The notes: a model not told the origin generated them from the sequence alone. 17,242 nt of DNA from Jimgerdemannia flammicorona (GCA_003990745.1 RBNI01002884.1:1-17242), one strand, 5' to 3'. Positions 7,822 to 16,840 are shown, counted from the first letter of the stretch. Numbers and translations are program-made.

Positions 7822-9060
7822 ATGGATATAAGACCACTAGTATTCCATGGATATACCTCAGATGAATCAATCATTACCTTCATTGATGATTTTGAGCAGT
7901 ATGCTGCCATAAGGACCCTGACAGCAGTACAGTAAGTAGCCCTCATGCCCTTCAGCCTATGAGGTCCTGCCAGAGCAGCATTCACAGCCACAACCCATGT
8001 AGGAAATGATGCTGATGCTATACTGATAGCACAGAAGACCTGGCTCTGAAATACATATTATACAGATGAGATCAAGCAAGCTCTGAAGGATCAGCTCAAT
8101 ATAACATACCAAGGAATGAGTAAGGATCCAAACACATTCTATACCAGAATTCAATATCAGATAATCCTCACGGATTATGCTGCTGCTATCCAAGATCAAG
8201 TAGCCAAAGCAACCTTTATGAAAGGAGTTCACCCAGAGATAGCCATGGCCATCTGTTCATCACCAGTAGTCTTGGATCTGCCACAGAAGGTCACCTATGC
8301 TCAGTGATATTGGACAGCCAGACACCCACAAGACCATACAATGGAAAGAGTCACAGGAGTCAGAATCGAAACACCCAAGGCAACCAGTGTGATCCCTACT
8401 ACAATGATCAATCGAAACACACCTCAGCTAAAAACTACAGAGCAGCAAAAGAATAGTGACCCTATGGAGGAACTTGCCAAGAGGTTTGCTGAAATAACTG
8501 CCCACCTGGGAGACGTGGTAAAAGAAATCTAAGGAAGAAACTGCTGCCTAGTTCAGAAGTTTGTTGCCACCTCAGATAAGAAGAAAGGTACCTACTATAC
8601 CTGCAGAGAAGAAGGCCACTACTCCTATGAATGCATGAGTGAAACCAAGTGCAAGGCTCAACCAAGCAATGTTACACAAAACAGGGAGCAGGCTAATACA
8701 ATTACCTTCGAGGAAATTGGAGATTCTGATGAAGAAGAATGGGAGGTCTATCCTGCTCAGACTACCAAGAAGAATGTTTGCAAGAAATCCTACAAGAGAC
8801 CACCAGGAAGACCCAAGAAGAACCCAGTAGAAAAGCAAATGGAAACGGCCACCAAAAGCCAAGCCGAAGAGATGGACCAAGATATGGAGCTGGAACAAGC
8901 AGTTCAAGATATTATCTGAGAAACTACTCCAGCCAGTGAAGGAGAAAAAAAAAAGAAACTTCGCAAGATCAAGACTTTCAAGTATGATATCTTCAAGGAC
9001 CTTAGCCAACAAAAGGTCAATACAACCTTTGGTCAGCTCGCAGAAATCCCAACATTCAGA
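7822..9060 (+). pseudogene. gag: gag: capsid, zinc knuckle and basic AT-hook-like patch
   Basis: The ATG at 7822 (MDIRPLVFHGY) is the first in frame after the leader. An early capsid-like segment (FIDDFEQYAA) leads to a helical region with LKDQLNITYQGMSKDP and FMKGVHPEIAMAI at 8082-8250, the usual fungal gypsy capsid layout. Residues at 8593-8634 form a CCHC knuckle (C-x2-C-x4-H-x4-C) whose first Cys is TAC (Tyr); Cys 8602, His 8617 and Cys 8632 remain. Downstream, KRPPGRPKK at 8794-8820 has the GRP core of an AT-hook. In-frame stops include a TAA near 7930, TGAs near 7960, 8047 and 8305, and a TAA near 8530. Gag would package element RNA in cytoplasmic particles; this copy cannot make it. 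Confidence 0.85.
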
Positions 9061-9174
9061 CAACAAATGAGGTTTGGACTTGCTGAAACAACCAAGGAGC
9101 AAGGATGGAAGATAACTGAGGCCAATAACATTCAAGAGGACTCAGGAGAAGAAAGTGAAGACAATCACAAAACC

Positions 9175-9510
9175 TCTGCCTATGCAATATGCCAAATCAA
9201 AGATAGGGTCTTTAAAGCCATCATCAATACTGGAGCAGGAGGATATCTCCTCAGCAAGAAAGCAGCAGACCGCCTAGGCTGGGAAGTTGAAGAAGCAACT
9301 AAGTTGATTTTTGTCATGGCAGATGGCACAAGAGCCACCCCTCTGGGAAAGATCTGAGAAGTCCCCATCAAGATTGGAGGAGCAACCATCCCAGTAGATA
9401 TAATCATAACCAATACCACCAACTATGACATCCTCATCAGTAATCAATGACTTCACAAAGCCAGAGCAGTAATTAATCTCAATGCTCAGAAGATGCAAAT
9501 CACCTACCAG
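9175..9510 (+). pseudogene. Retroviral-type aspartic protease domain, active site mutated
   Basis: Frame 1 continues from gag without a shift. VFKAIINTGAGGYLLS at 9208-9255 aligns with the aspartic protease active site, normally D-T/S-G-A; here the Asp codon is AAT (Asn, 9226-9228), a G-to-A change that would abolish catalysis. The hydrophobic flap-like segment LIFVMADGTRATPLG lies at 9304-9351. The later YDILISN at 9424-9444 followed by TGA then LHKARAVIN matches the conserved I-L-I-G-x-D-W-L-x-x-A strand, where the stop replaces the expected Trp. The family enzyme would cut the polyprotein into gag, dUTPase, RT and integrase parts. Confidence 0.85.
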
Positions 9511-9705
9511 GGACAGAAGATATGAATTTCCATCAATGTCAATAAAGGAGTCTTGCCTGACATAGAGGAAGAAGAGAGCAAGCAAGAGAAAGCTTATATG
9601 GTAACTACTCTGAAAAAGAAAGTTGGACAGATGAATGAAAAAGAATGGTGTAAGAAGATTGCAGAAGGCTATATACTATAAGGAGTCTATTCTCATGGGA
9701 TCAAG

Positions 9706-9897
9706 ATGTACTGTATGGAGCATATCAATGATTGCTATCAGTGCACCATCAGAATCAAGAAAATCCACCAGGAAAGAAGACAGAAAGCTCTCGAAAAACA
9801 GGTCAGAGAAGAGAAGAAGGAGGAAGATGATGAACCACCAGCCCTCCTGGAGGATAGTAATGATGAAGAAGAAATTAAGGTCAAGATCCGAAGGACC
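9706..9897 (+). pseudogene. Cys/His cluster and acidic coiled-coil linker between protease and dUTPase
   Basis: The reading frame passes through YCMEHINDCYQC at 9709-9744 (Cys 9712, His 9721, Cys 9733, Cys 9742), which has the residues for a small zinc site. A highly charged helix follows, with IKKIHQERRQKALEKQVREE and then a run of Glu/Asp (EEDDEPP, EDSNDEEE). No known domain is recognised. The stretch could be a flexible spacer tethering the dUTPase to the protease, or a separate small product if cleaved. It is uninterrupted by stops here. Confidence 0.5.
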
Positions 9898-10311
9898 CAC
9901 TCTGATGCAGTCTTGCCAGAATACAAGTCAGAAAATGTAGCTGGAATAGACATCACCACAGTAGAAGAAGCTATACTAGAACCCCAAACAACCACCCTAC
10001 TCGCAACTGGACTGGAGATGACTATCTCAAAGGATCATGTTGGGATCCTCAAGACAAGAAGCAGCCTGGCCAGAAGCAAAATTACAATTGAAGGAGGAGT
10101 TATCGATTCTGACTATACTGGAGAAATCCTGCTCATTACTAGGAATTAAAATCCTACAATTCCATTCCTGGTTAAGAAGAAGGACTAATTGGCACAGATG
10201 TTGATCTTTCCAATCCTACAACCAAGGATCATAGAAGTCAAGAATTTGGAGAAAACGAAAAGAGAAAAGAAAGAATTTGAATCTACAGAAAGAGGAGTAT
10301 TCACTAGTATC
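9898..10311 (+). pseudogene. dUTPase (dUTP diphosphatase) domain within gag-pol
   Basis: The frame-1 polyprotein contains the ordered motifs of the trimeric dUTPase family, which hydrolyses dUTP to dUMP and keeps uracil out of newly made DNA. Motif 1 is AGIDI (9940-9954); motif 2 is RSSLA (10057-10071); motif 3 is GGVIDSDYTGEI (10093-10128), including the catalytic-pocket Asp and Tyr; motif 4 corresponds to KKD-stop-LAQMLIF (10177-10206), normally G-D-R-x-A-Q-L; motif 5 is a degenerate TERGVFTSI (10285-10311) in place of a Gly-rich R-G-x-G-G-F-G-S. The length, about 138 codons, suits a single dUTPase. Two TAA stops (10147 and 10186) and the damaged motifs 4 and 5 make this copy inactive. The domain is flanked in frame by protease and RT, so it is part of the element and not a host gene. 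Confidence 0.88.
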
Positions 10312-10539
10312 AAGATCACTGAACTGGAGCATAAGAAGGAGGAAATCACAAATAAGCACAGTTACACCATTGGAAATGAATTTCCACTCAAGGAGGAACT
10401 CAAGAAAATACTCCATGAATTCGAGGATATCCTTGCCATGGATTTCAAAGATATCAAGGGAAAGACCCCACACTACTATCATGAGGTAGATACTGGAGAC
10501 ACTGAACCAATTTACCAGAAGGCAAGACCTGTCCCACCA

Positions 10540-11325
10540 GTCTACTGAGAATGGCTCAGAGAAGAAATCAAGCAGATGGAAGAAGCTGGTATTATCAAAG
10601 AAGCCAGTAGCCCCTGGTCTTCACCAGTTGTACTAGCCCCAAAAAAAGAAAGCAAACCTGGAGAATTTTCTCCAAGACTCTGTGTCAACTACAGAAAGCT
10701 CAATGCAGTTACCAAGAAGGATTGCCAACCACTGCCCCTCATCAGTGACATCCTTATAACACTGGGAGATGAAGTACAGTACTACAGCACCTTGGACTTA
10801 TACTCAGAATTCCACTAAATCAGACTCACAGAGATGGCAAGCGAAAAGTCAGCCTTCATCACCCCAGACGGAACCTACATCTACCTATGAATACTGTTCA
10901 GAATATGCAATACACCAGCAAGCTTTCAGCGAATGATGAACAAAATCTTCCGCTATGATATGGGAAGATAGATGATGGTCTATGTCAATGATGTAATCAT
11001 CTACAGCAAGACACCTGAGGAACACCTGCAGCATATATGGCAGATAATAGAAAGACTGAGAAAGCATGGCCTGTATATCAAGCCCAAGAAATACAAATTC
11101 GCAGAAATTGAGATCTTCTACCTTGGCCATGTTATCAATCGAGACAGAATATACACAGACCCTCTCAAAATACAAGCAGTAGCAGCATACCCAAGGCCCA
11201 CCACTGTTATAGAAGCCCAAGCCTTCATGGGACTTGCCTCCTACTATTGCAGATTTATCAGAGAATTCTCCAATATTGCAGGTCCAATCTATGAACTCAA
11301 CAAGAAGGACACTAAATTCAACTGA
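10540..11325 (+). pseudogene. pol: Reverse transcriptase domain
   Basis: Frame 1 reads EWLREEIKQMEEAGII (10549-10596), SSPWSSPVVLAPKK, LCVNYRKLNAVT (about 10678-10713), LDLYSEFH-stop-IRL (10792-10827, first catalytic Asp at 10795), then ICNTPASFQRMMNKIF and YVND (10981-10992). This is the Ty3/gypsy RT order. The catalytic Y-x-D-D box has Asn in place of its first Asp (AAT at 10987), so polymerase activity is lost. The tail (KYKFAEIEIFYLGHVI, ending in LASYYCRFI) is the connection to RNase H. A TAA (10816) sits where Gln is conserved, and TGA/TAG codons occur at 10546, 10888 and 10969. The enzyme would copy element RNA into DNA. Confidence 0.93.
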
Positions 11326-11775
11326 ACTGATAGATAACAAAAGGCATTTGATGAACTCAAGGTCAGACTAACTCAGGCACCCATCCTCAGATGACCCAAT
11401 TGGACCCAAGAGTTTATCCTTCAGACAGACGTAAGTACACAAGGTCTAGGAGTGGTTCTAGCTCAAAAGGAAGACAAAAAAGAGTATGTCATTATATACC
11501 TAAGCAGAGAAACCTGAGGAGCTGAAAAAGAATACAAATCCTACAAGTTGGAATGCCTTGCAGTCATCTGGGCTGTAGAAAAGTTCCACTACTATCTGGC
11601 TGGAAGACACTTCACCATTCAGATAGACCACTCAGCTCTCACCTAGCTACTGACAACTAGACAACCCAAAGGAATCTATGCCAGATGGATAATGAAGTTA
11701 CAAGCCTATAATGTAACCATTGTATACCACCCTGGAAGAACAAATTCCAATGCAGATGCTCTCTCATAGACACCT
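11326..11775 (+). pseudogene. pol: RNase H domain
   Basis: Following the RT in the same frame, QKAFDELKVRLTQAPIL leads into FILQTDVSTQGLG (catalytic Asp at 11428), LECLAVIWAVEKF (Glu at 11551) and IQIDHSALT (Asp at 11626), then YARWIMKLQAYNVTIVYHPG and SNADALS-stop-TP. Metal-binding residues of the gypsy RNase H are kept, but stops lie at 11326, 11335, 11392, 11515, 11644 and 11767. The domain would digest the RNA strand of the RNA-DNA hybrid. The segment after ADALS is where the frame changes. Confidence 0.9.
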
Positions 11776-11837
11776 CGAAACACCCCCAACCAACAAATCA
11801 ATTATGAATAAGGAGCTCTACTATAGAATCATCATAT

Positions 11838-13083
11838 ACCTGAAATAGCGAAAGATGCCCCAACATCTGGAAGAATGGATGCAAATGATTATCAACAGAA
11901 CATAGAAACAATTTGAAACTGATGGACAAATACTGAAGAAAGGAAAACTATTAGTCATACCAGAATATAAGAAGGAGCAAGCAATGAAATCAGTACATGA
12001 ACTTGGCTATCTAGGAGGAATGAATACATATGACAAGGCAAGAAGAATGATATGGTGGCCAGGAATGGAAAAAGATATCAGACAATTTGTCAAAACCTGT
12101 GACAAATGCCAGAAACAGAAACAAGATCAACAAAACCAAGCCCCAGAATCAGTATATATAAAACCAGTACTATTTGCCCACATAGCAATAGATGTAATTG
12201 GCCCTCTACCCTTGACCCTGACTGGTAACCAATATATCATTATCATCATAGACCTTTTTACAAAGTGGATAGAAGTAGGACCTCTCAAGAAAGCCAATGT
12301 ATAGTCAATCGCTGATTTCTTTTACAAAGAAATTATCTGCCAGTTCAAGATCCCAATGCAAATAACTACAGATAGAGGAAAAGAATTTGTGAACCAGTTC
12401 TTTGAGGTTCTCTACAAGAAGTATAAGATCCAGCACATTTAGACTATAGTCTATCACCCTCAAGAAAACAGACAAGTAGAAAGAACCAACAAGACCCTCA
12501 AGAATGTTATTACCAAAATCTGTGATAACTATGAAAACTAGGATCACTATCTGCCAATAGCATTATCTGCTCTCTGAGATATCAGATCACAAAGTACCCA
12601 CTTTACTCCTCGAGAAATGCTGTTCAGAGAAGAAAGTTCTCAAGAAACCCTATCATTCAATGGGGATGCTGTATAGAAATGTATAGATGGAGAAATACAG
12701 AGACTACACCAAATCAGAAAGAAGGCTGAGGATTATATAATGAAGGCATAGGCACTACAATGGAAGAATGCAGAAAAAACCCACAAACCCCTGGAGATTA
12801 TCAAGATAGGAGACAAAGTCCTGGTATATTGGAACATGGTAGAAGTCTCATGGTCATGAAAACTAGAGCCCAAGTGGGAAGGACCTTACCTTGTGCAAGA
12901 TATAAAAGGAACCACCTTTTGGCTATGAAAACTCTCAGGCACAATCATCCCCACTACCATCTACCAAAACTAACTCAAGAAGTATCATGACCAGTCAATA
13001 AAGTAATACTGCTGCCCTCAGAATTACTAGTGCAGCCCAGTGAGCCATCAAAAGACAGTGGTGTTCCACCAAGCCACCAATAA
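11838..13083 (+). pseudogene. pol: Integrase with HHCC, DDE core and GPY module
   Basis: Frame 2 carries the integrase. The zinc finger has His 11996, a second His replaced by Tyr (12008, CAT-to-TAT type), and Cys 12098 and 12107. The core D,D(35)E is complete: Asp 12191 in IDVIGPLP, Asp 12371 in TTDRGKEF, Glu 12479 in QVERTNKTLKN; the neighbouring N-G-Q is N-R-Q. PREMLF at about 12611 and an RKKAEDYI helix follow, then KWEGPYLV (12872-12895), the GPY/F C-terminal module. Near 12,991 a lost C moves the frame back to 1 (VNKVILLPSELLVQPSEP), which ends with TAA at 13081-13083. No chromodomain is present. Stops include 12302, 12440, 12539, 12575, 12674, 12749, 12857, 12926 and 12971, mostly at Trp- or Gln-compatible sites. 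Confidence 0.92.
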
Positions 13084-13489
13084 TGGAAGAATCCTTTGAC
13101 AGCATCCAGAGTATAGTACAAATACACTTGTCATGAATCTCACATTTCAAGGCCTACCAGAACTGAACTGAGTTCTAGGAATACTTCAAGTTGGGACAGC
13201 TACTGAATTCAAGACTGAAGATGGGAAAAGAAGACTGGATTAGAGAATGTCAGCTCTCCTACACTCAGATCACAATTGCAAAAAGAGTGCACAAGTTAAT
13301 CAAAGACGATGAGTCAGTCTTAGCCCATTCCTGAGAAGTAACCCTAGGAGACTTTGGATATGTCAAGAGACAACATTGGAAGGACATAATGATACAAATC
13401 ACACAGTATAAGGAAATACAAATTGTAGAAGCCTGGGAATTTGAGTGAATAAGATACTCCTGAGACGAATCACCTATTCAGGAGGAAGA
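13083..13489 (+). pseudogene. Additional 3' ORF between pol and the 3' LTR, unknown function
   Basis: Frame 3 starts at an ATG (13083-13085) overlapping the pol stop as TAATG and runs about 136 codons to the LTR. It is interrupted only by TGA at 13134, 13164, 13332, 13446 and 13461 and TAG at 13176, the stops expected from Trp or Arg codons in a mutated gene. The sequence is protein-like: LNSRLKMGKEDWIRECQLSY, KRVHKLIKDDESVL, LGDFGYVKRQHWKDIMIQI. It is aromatic-rich and charged, without signal peptide or membrane segment, so an envelope protein is unlikely. I recognise no family. In the intact element it would end at the TGA just inside the LTR (TGTAACAGCTGA). Confidence 0.6.
13480..13489 (+). 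promoter_or_regulatory. Polypurine tract
   Basis: AGGAGGAAGA abuts the first base of the 3' LTR. It is the expected RNase H-resistant primer for plus-strand synthesis. Confidence 0.85.
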
Positions 13490-13955
13490 TATAATAGCTG
13501 ATCTGAATTAGTAACATGAAACAGGGGAATTAGATATTTGATCATGGTACCTGAATCCGATTCCCAATATAGCTTAGCCTTATAAATAGCAGCCACATTC
13601 CGCAAAGTGCAGAAACTTTAACATTTGCAAAGATTTAGGAGATGTTAAAATCTTTGCAATTAGTGAAATCTTAGTAGATGTTAAAAGATTCAGTACTTAC
13701 GAAACAAGCCATTACTTAGCTATCTTATAGTTAACAAAACTTGTATAAATAACCCAGTATCTTAGAGTGAATAAACCTCAGATCGAAATAGTTCAAAAGC
13801 AAAGAGATAGCAAAGGAACTAGTAAGCCTGTGGATAGATACACTTCGAACTCATCCACCCCTACATTCCAAGAACTCCAAGAAGTCAGAGAAGATCAAGT
13901 ATTCAAGATACAGAAATCCAATATACTTTCAAGAGTAAGTGTCTACTACGTTACA
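13490..13955 (+). repeat. 3' LTR of the gypsy element
   Basis: 466 bp, starting TATAATAG (mutated TGTAACAG) and ending CGTTACA. It aligns end to end with 7253-7707, with an 11 bp extra segment (about 13664-13674). TATAAATA is at 13744-13751 and AATAAA at 13770-13775; the latter would supply the element's poly(A) signal. Confidence 0.9.
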
Positions 13956-13959
13956 ATAT

Positions 13960-14104
13960 CTACTATATTATAACTTAGTATCTATTAGCTGATGATTTAA
14001 GATAAATTTCTCACTTTTAAGCTAAACAATAAACAATTGTTACCACTCAAACACTCACTCAAACTAACTTAAGATATTAAGATAAAATATACATAAAACT
14101 ACTA
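13960..14104 (+). mobile_element. Older gypsy copy resumes: LTR end, primer-site region and gag start
   Basis: CTACTATATTATA (to 13972) is the mutated LTR end CCACTATGTTACA. ACTTAGTATCTATTAGCTGA then matches the primer-site region of the younger copy, and the match continues through TTCTCACTTTTAAGCTAAAC to GATAAAATATACATAAAACT, which corresponds to the gag start (ATG here is ATA). This shows that the younger element inserted into the LTR of a longer relative. The older LTR appears to lack about 25 bp at the insertion point. Confidence 0.8.
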
Positions 14105-16600
14105 AGAATGGAGTGATAAAGACCAGAGTGAGATCTGGTGATAGTAGATTCTTGCTATTGTTCAGCAGTTAGAAGTGACTGAGTAGAATGGCTAGAAAGA
14201 CTTCATAAGTATAGCATACTTGCTGAAACTAGTGTAGATGTACTGAGAGGAGACTTTAATATAGTATAGAATATACTATTAGATAGGACTGATAGAGAGA
14301 GGTATACTATAGACTATAGTAGTGGTCTGGATATTTGAGAGGAAGTAGAGTATCTAAGTTTATTAGTTGATATGGATAGGATGGTGTAGAGTGGTTAGAG
14401 GGTTTATACTCATTGAGTAAATAGATTTGAGATGAGAATAGATTAGATGCTGATGGCTGACTACTAGAGATTAGATATCTGAGTGACTTTGGAGATAAAG
14501 TAGTACTTATAGTTTAATCATTGAAGGCTATTGTTAGTTTAGAGAGAGTAGAGATGGGTCTGGACATTAGTATCTCAATTCTTCCTTATTAGAGAAGAAG
14601 AGGTTGTAAGATTCTTGGGTGGAGAATATTGGGATAAAGATTATTTACTGAGAAAGTGAGAGTTCTCCAGTAGAGGTCCATTGAATGAAGTTAAAGAAGG
14701 CTACCAGATTGTATTAAGGTAAGGCTGGTAGTTTAAAGGAGCTCAGTAGAGATAGTAGATGAGGTGGACCTCTTGTAGAATGAAGAGGTTACAACTAGAG
14801 TAGGCAGAGATATTGGAACAGAAGAATGTAAAAGATTGAAAGCTGGGGCAGACCTAGCTAGAGATAGAGGAGTTAAAGAGAGTATTGAGAGAGGAGAAGA
14901 AGACTCATCTATAGAGTATAATAGCTCAGCTATAGTGATAGAGATATGAGAAAGATGAGAGATCTACTAATTATCTGTCTAGACTACTTCTAGTAAAGAG
15001 AGTGAGGCAGTAGTGAGATAGAGTGCCTAATGAAGAGAGTACTCTGGTAAATAAGATGCAGAATATCTTAGGTTCTTTGAAGAATAGATAGAGAGACCTA
15101 TAGAGTGAGAAAGAAGAGAGTACTGATGAGAAGGTAATTGAGTATACCCTGAAGAATTAGTGTTCTCTATAGGTTAATAGTCTTGAGAACTTGGTTCAGT
15201 CAGTCTAGAAGGACAAAATTTTGAGTATCTTATTGGCTACAAAATAAAGTATAGCTTCTGGTAAGAATGACCTGCCTTGGGACTTTTAAAAGAAGATGGT
15301 AAGAGTCTCAAGGGTATTGAGAGAGATGATAGCATAATACAACTTTGTCCTTATATCTGAGAAGTGAGTTGGGGGTCAAGATCTCAGTCTGGTGATACTG
15401 CTGTATAAAAATAAGAGTAGGAGAGAGTATTGGAAGAATTGGAGACCAATTATACTCCTGGATATGGAAAAGAAGTTGATCATAAAGGTAATTATTATGA
15501 GATTGTAGAGGATAGCTCAACAAATATTAGAAGTTGAGTAGAGAGTTTTGTTAATAGTAAGCTGATTAGAGATAGGACAGTCTGGGTTCATAGTATGATT
15601 GAGGGGGTGAGAGCTAGTAGACTGAATGAATGGTTGGTCTTTCTGGATCAGAAGAAGGCCTATGATTAGATATGATAAGTCTGGCTGAAGAAGATATTAG
15701 AGAGAATTGATATTCCTTACTAATTCTAGTTATTAATAATTAGTCTATTAGAGAGAAGTAGAGCAGTAATCTTATATAATGAATATCATAATATCTCATT
15801 CTCATTAGAGAGAGAGGTCCCTCAGAGAGACCTGCTGTCTCTTACTCTATATACTTTGTTATTAGAGCTATTGATGAATAGGATTTCTTATAAAGTATTA
15901 GAGCTTCTAGTCTTAGAGATTGTCTTAAAGATTGGGATCTTTGCTGATGATATAGTAGTTGGACTTAGTTCTGATAAGGATGTTGGGAAGCTGAGAGCTA
16001 TTATAAAATAGTATATATAAAGAGTGATCTAGAGTAAAGCTTAACTAGTATAAGTATGAGATAATAGTACTAGAGAATAGTTTGGTAAGTGGGGACATTA
16101 TGAGTACTATTGTTACTACTAAAGAGGTAGTGCAGTATCTGGACATATTTCTGTCAGTATATAGATCAGTCTTACTCAGAGCTTAGTGAGAGAGAAAGGT
16201 GGTGAAATAAGAAGAGGTCCTTCAGAGTTAGAGAGGATATTATATTTCTCTTATTGAGTAAATATTGATTCTTAATATCTCTACTAATTGCTAAAGTTAT
16301 AGTATCTGGCATATTACTTAGACTTTCTGACTTAGGTGGTGAAGAGATTGTTAAAGATAGCTAAAGATTAGATTTGAGCTAAGAGCTAGAGCCAGATAAG
16401 TTAGGAGGTCTTAGTGACTCCAGTTGATAGAAGAGATCTGAGTCTAGTGGACTTCTCAAAGAGGTTGCATTATCTTAGAGCTTGGTGGTTGAAGAGAGCT
16501 GTCAAGTTACAGAGCAAAGAGTGGATGCTGTTGATATAAAAGATCTGAAAGGCAAGATTCTCCCCTAGAGATTCTTTGGATGATTTATTATTAATGGTGT
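14105..16600 (+). pseudogene. Non-LTR retrotransposon (LINE) relic: endonuclease and reverse transcriptase
   Basis: The order is that of an APE-type LINE of the L1/Tx1/Tad class. GDFN (14249-14260), then V-x5-DRTDR, is the endonuclease metal-site block. RIDxMLMADY (about 14437-14463, with a stop for one residue) is the SRIDR-type block. RT segments in frame 1 are EYWKNWRPIILLDMEKK (about 15430), WLVFLDQKKAYD (15631-15666), the REVPQRDLLS box (15814-15840; the family has R-G-x-x-Q-G-D-P-L-S) and FADD (15940-15951, intact). The C-terminal VTPVDRRDLSLVDFSKRLHYL (about 16420) matches the P-x-x-x-G-G-L-G-L region. Stops and several frames make it dead. No poly(A), 3' repeat or target duplication was found. 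The plus strand is C-poor and has no CpG. Confidence 0.85.
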
Positions 16601-16607
16601 GATATAT

Positions 16608-16676
16608 GATATGAAATAGAAATAGGAAATAGACATTTGATCATGGTACCTGAATCTGATTTCCAATTTAGTATAG
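16608..16676 (+). mobile_element. Fragment of the gypsy-family LTR
   Basis: GATATGAAATAG...TAGACATTTGATCATGGTAC-CTGAATCTGATTTCCAATTTA aligns with the start region of the gypsy LTRs (about 7278-7333 and 13515-13570). It matches the 3' LTR exactly over TTTGATCATGGTACCTGAATC. The first ~25 bp and everything downstream of U3 are missing. It is a separate copy and not the continuation of the one at 13960. Confidence 0.7.
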
Positions 16677-16840
16677 TGTAGAAAATTATCTTTACTGTGG
16701 ATACTGCATCTAAAACATTATCAGTAAAACTTTTATTACTTTTATGAATTTCAGATAGGATTTCACATGAGATTCTACCTGAGAATTTCACATGAAAAGA
16801 CTTAATACTTAGCCTAGTGCTCCTAACAAGTCAATTTAAT
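16677..16840. other. AT-rich spacer with a short internal duplication
   Basis: No gene. GATTTCACATGAGATT and GAATTTCACATGAAAA are near repeats about 30 bp apart (16757-16800). The segment ends at the sharp composition change at 16842. Confidence 0.4.

Larger units (their letters stand above)
7253..13955 (+). mobile_element. Full-length Ty3/gypsy LTR retrotransposon with dUTPase, decayed
   Basis: The 6,703 bp element has two similar LTRs, a primer-binding site, gag, protease, dUTPase, RT, RNase H, integrase, an extra ORF and a polypurine tract. RT and RNase H preceding integrase place it in Ty3/gypsy (Metaviridae-like) and not copia. ATAT flanks both ends (7249-7252 and 13956-13959), a 4 bp target duplication. 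Gag to RNase H stay in one frame (frame 1) for nearly 4 kb apart from point stops. Integrase is in frame 2 because of one indel near 11,780-11,840 and returns to frame 1 near 12,991. The stops are TGA, TAG and TAA at positions suiting Trp, Arg or Gln. No chromodomain follows the integrase. Confidence 0.93.

Noticed and set aside
8572..9135. 187-codon open frame on the minus strand
   Set aside because: It is antisense to the gag-protease frame with its Lys/Glu-rich codons, is rich in Leu, Phe and Ser as expected of such a shadow, and has no recognisable domain.
7822..13489. Reassigned genetic code (TAA/TAG as Gln, TGA as Trp) that would make the gypsy ORFs intact
   Set aside because: The stops do fall at Gln- and Trp-compatible sites, but catalytic residues of protease, RT, the zinc knuckle and the integrase finger are also altered by C-to-T or G-to-A changes, there are frameshifts, and some TAG codons fall at Trp-type sites. 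Mutation explains all of this; recoding does not.
13083..13489. Envelope gene
   Set aside because: The position fits, but no signal peptide, transmembrane segment or Cys pattern is visible.
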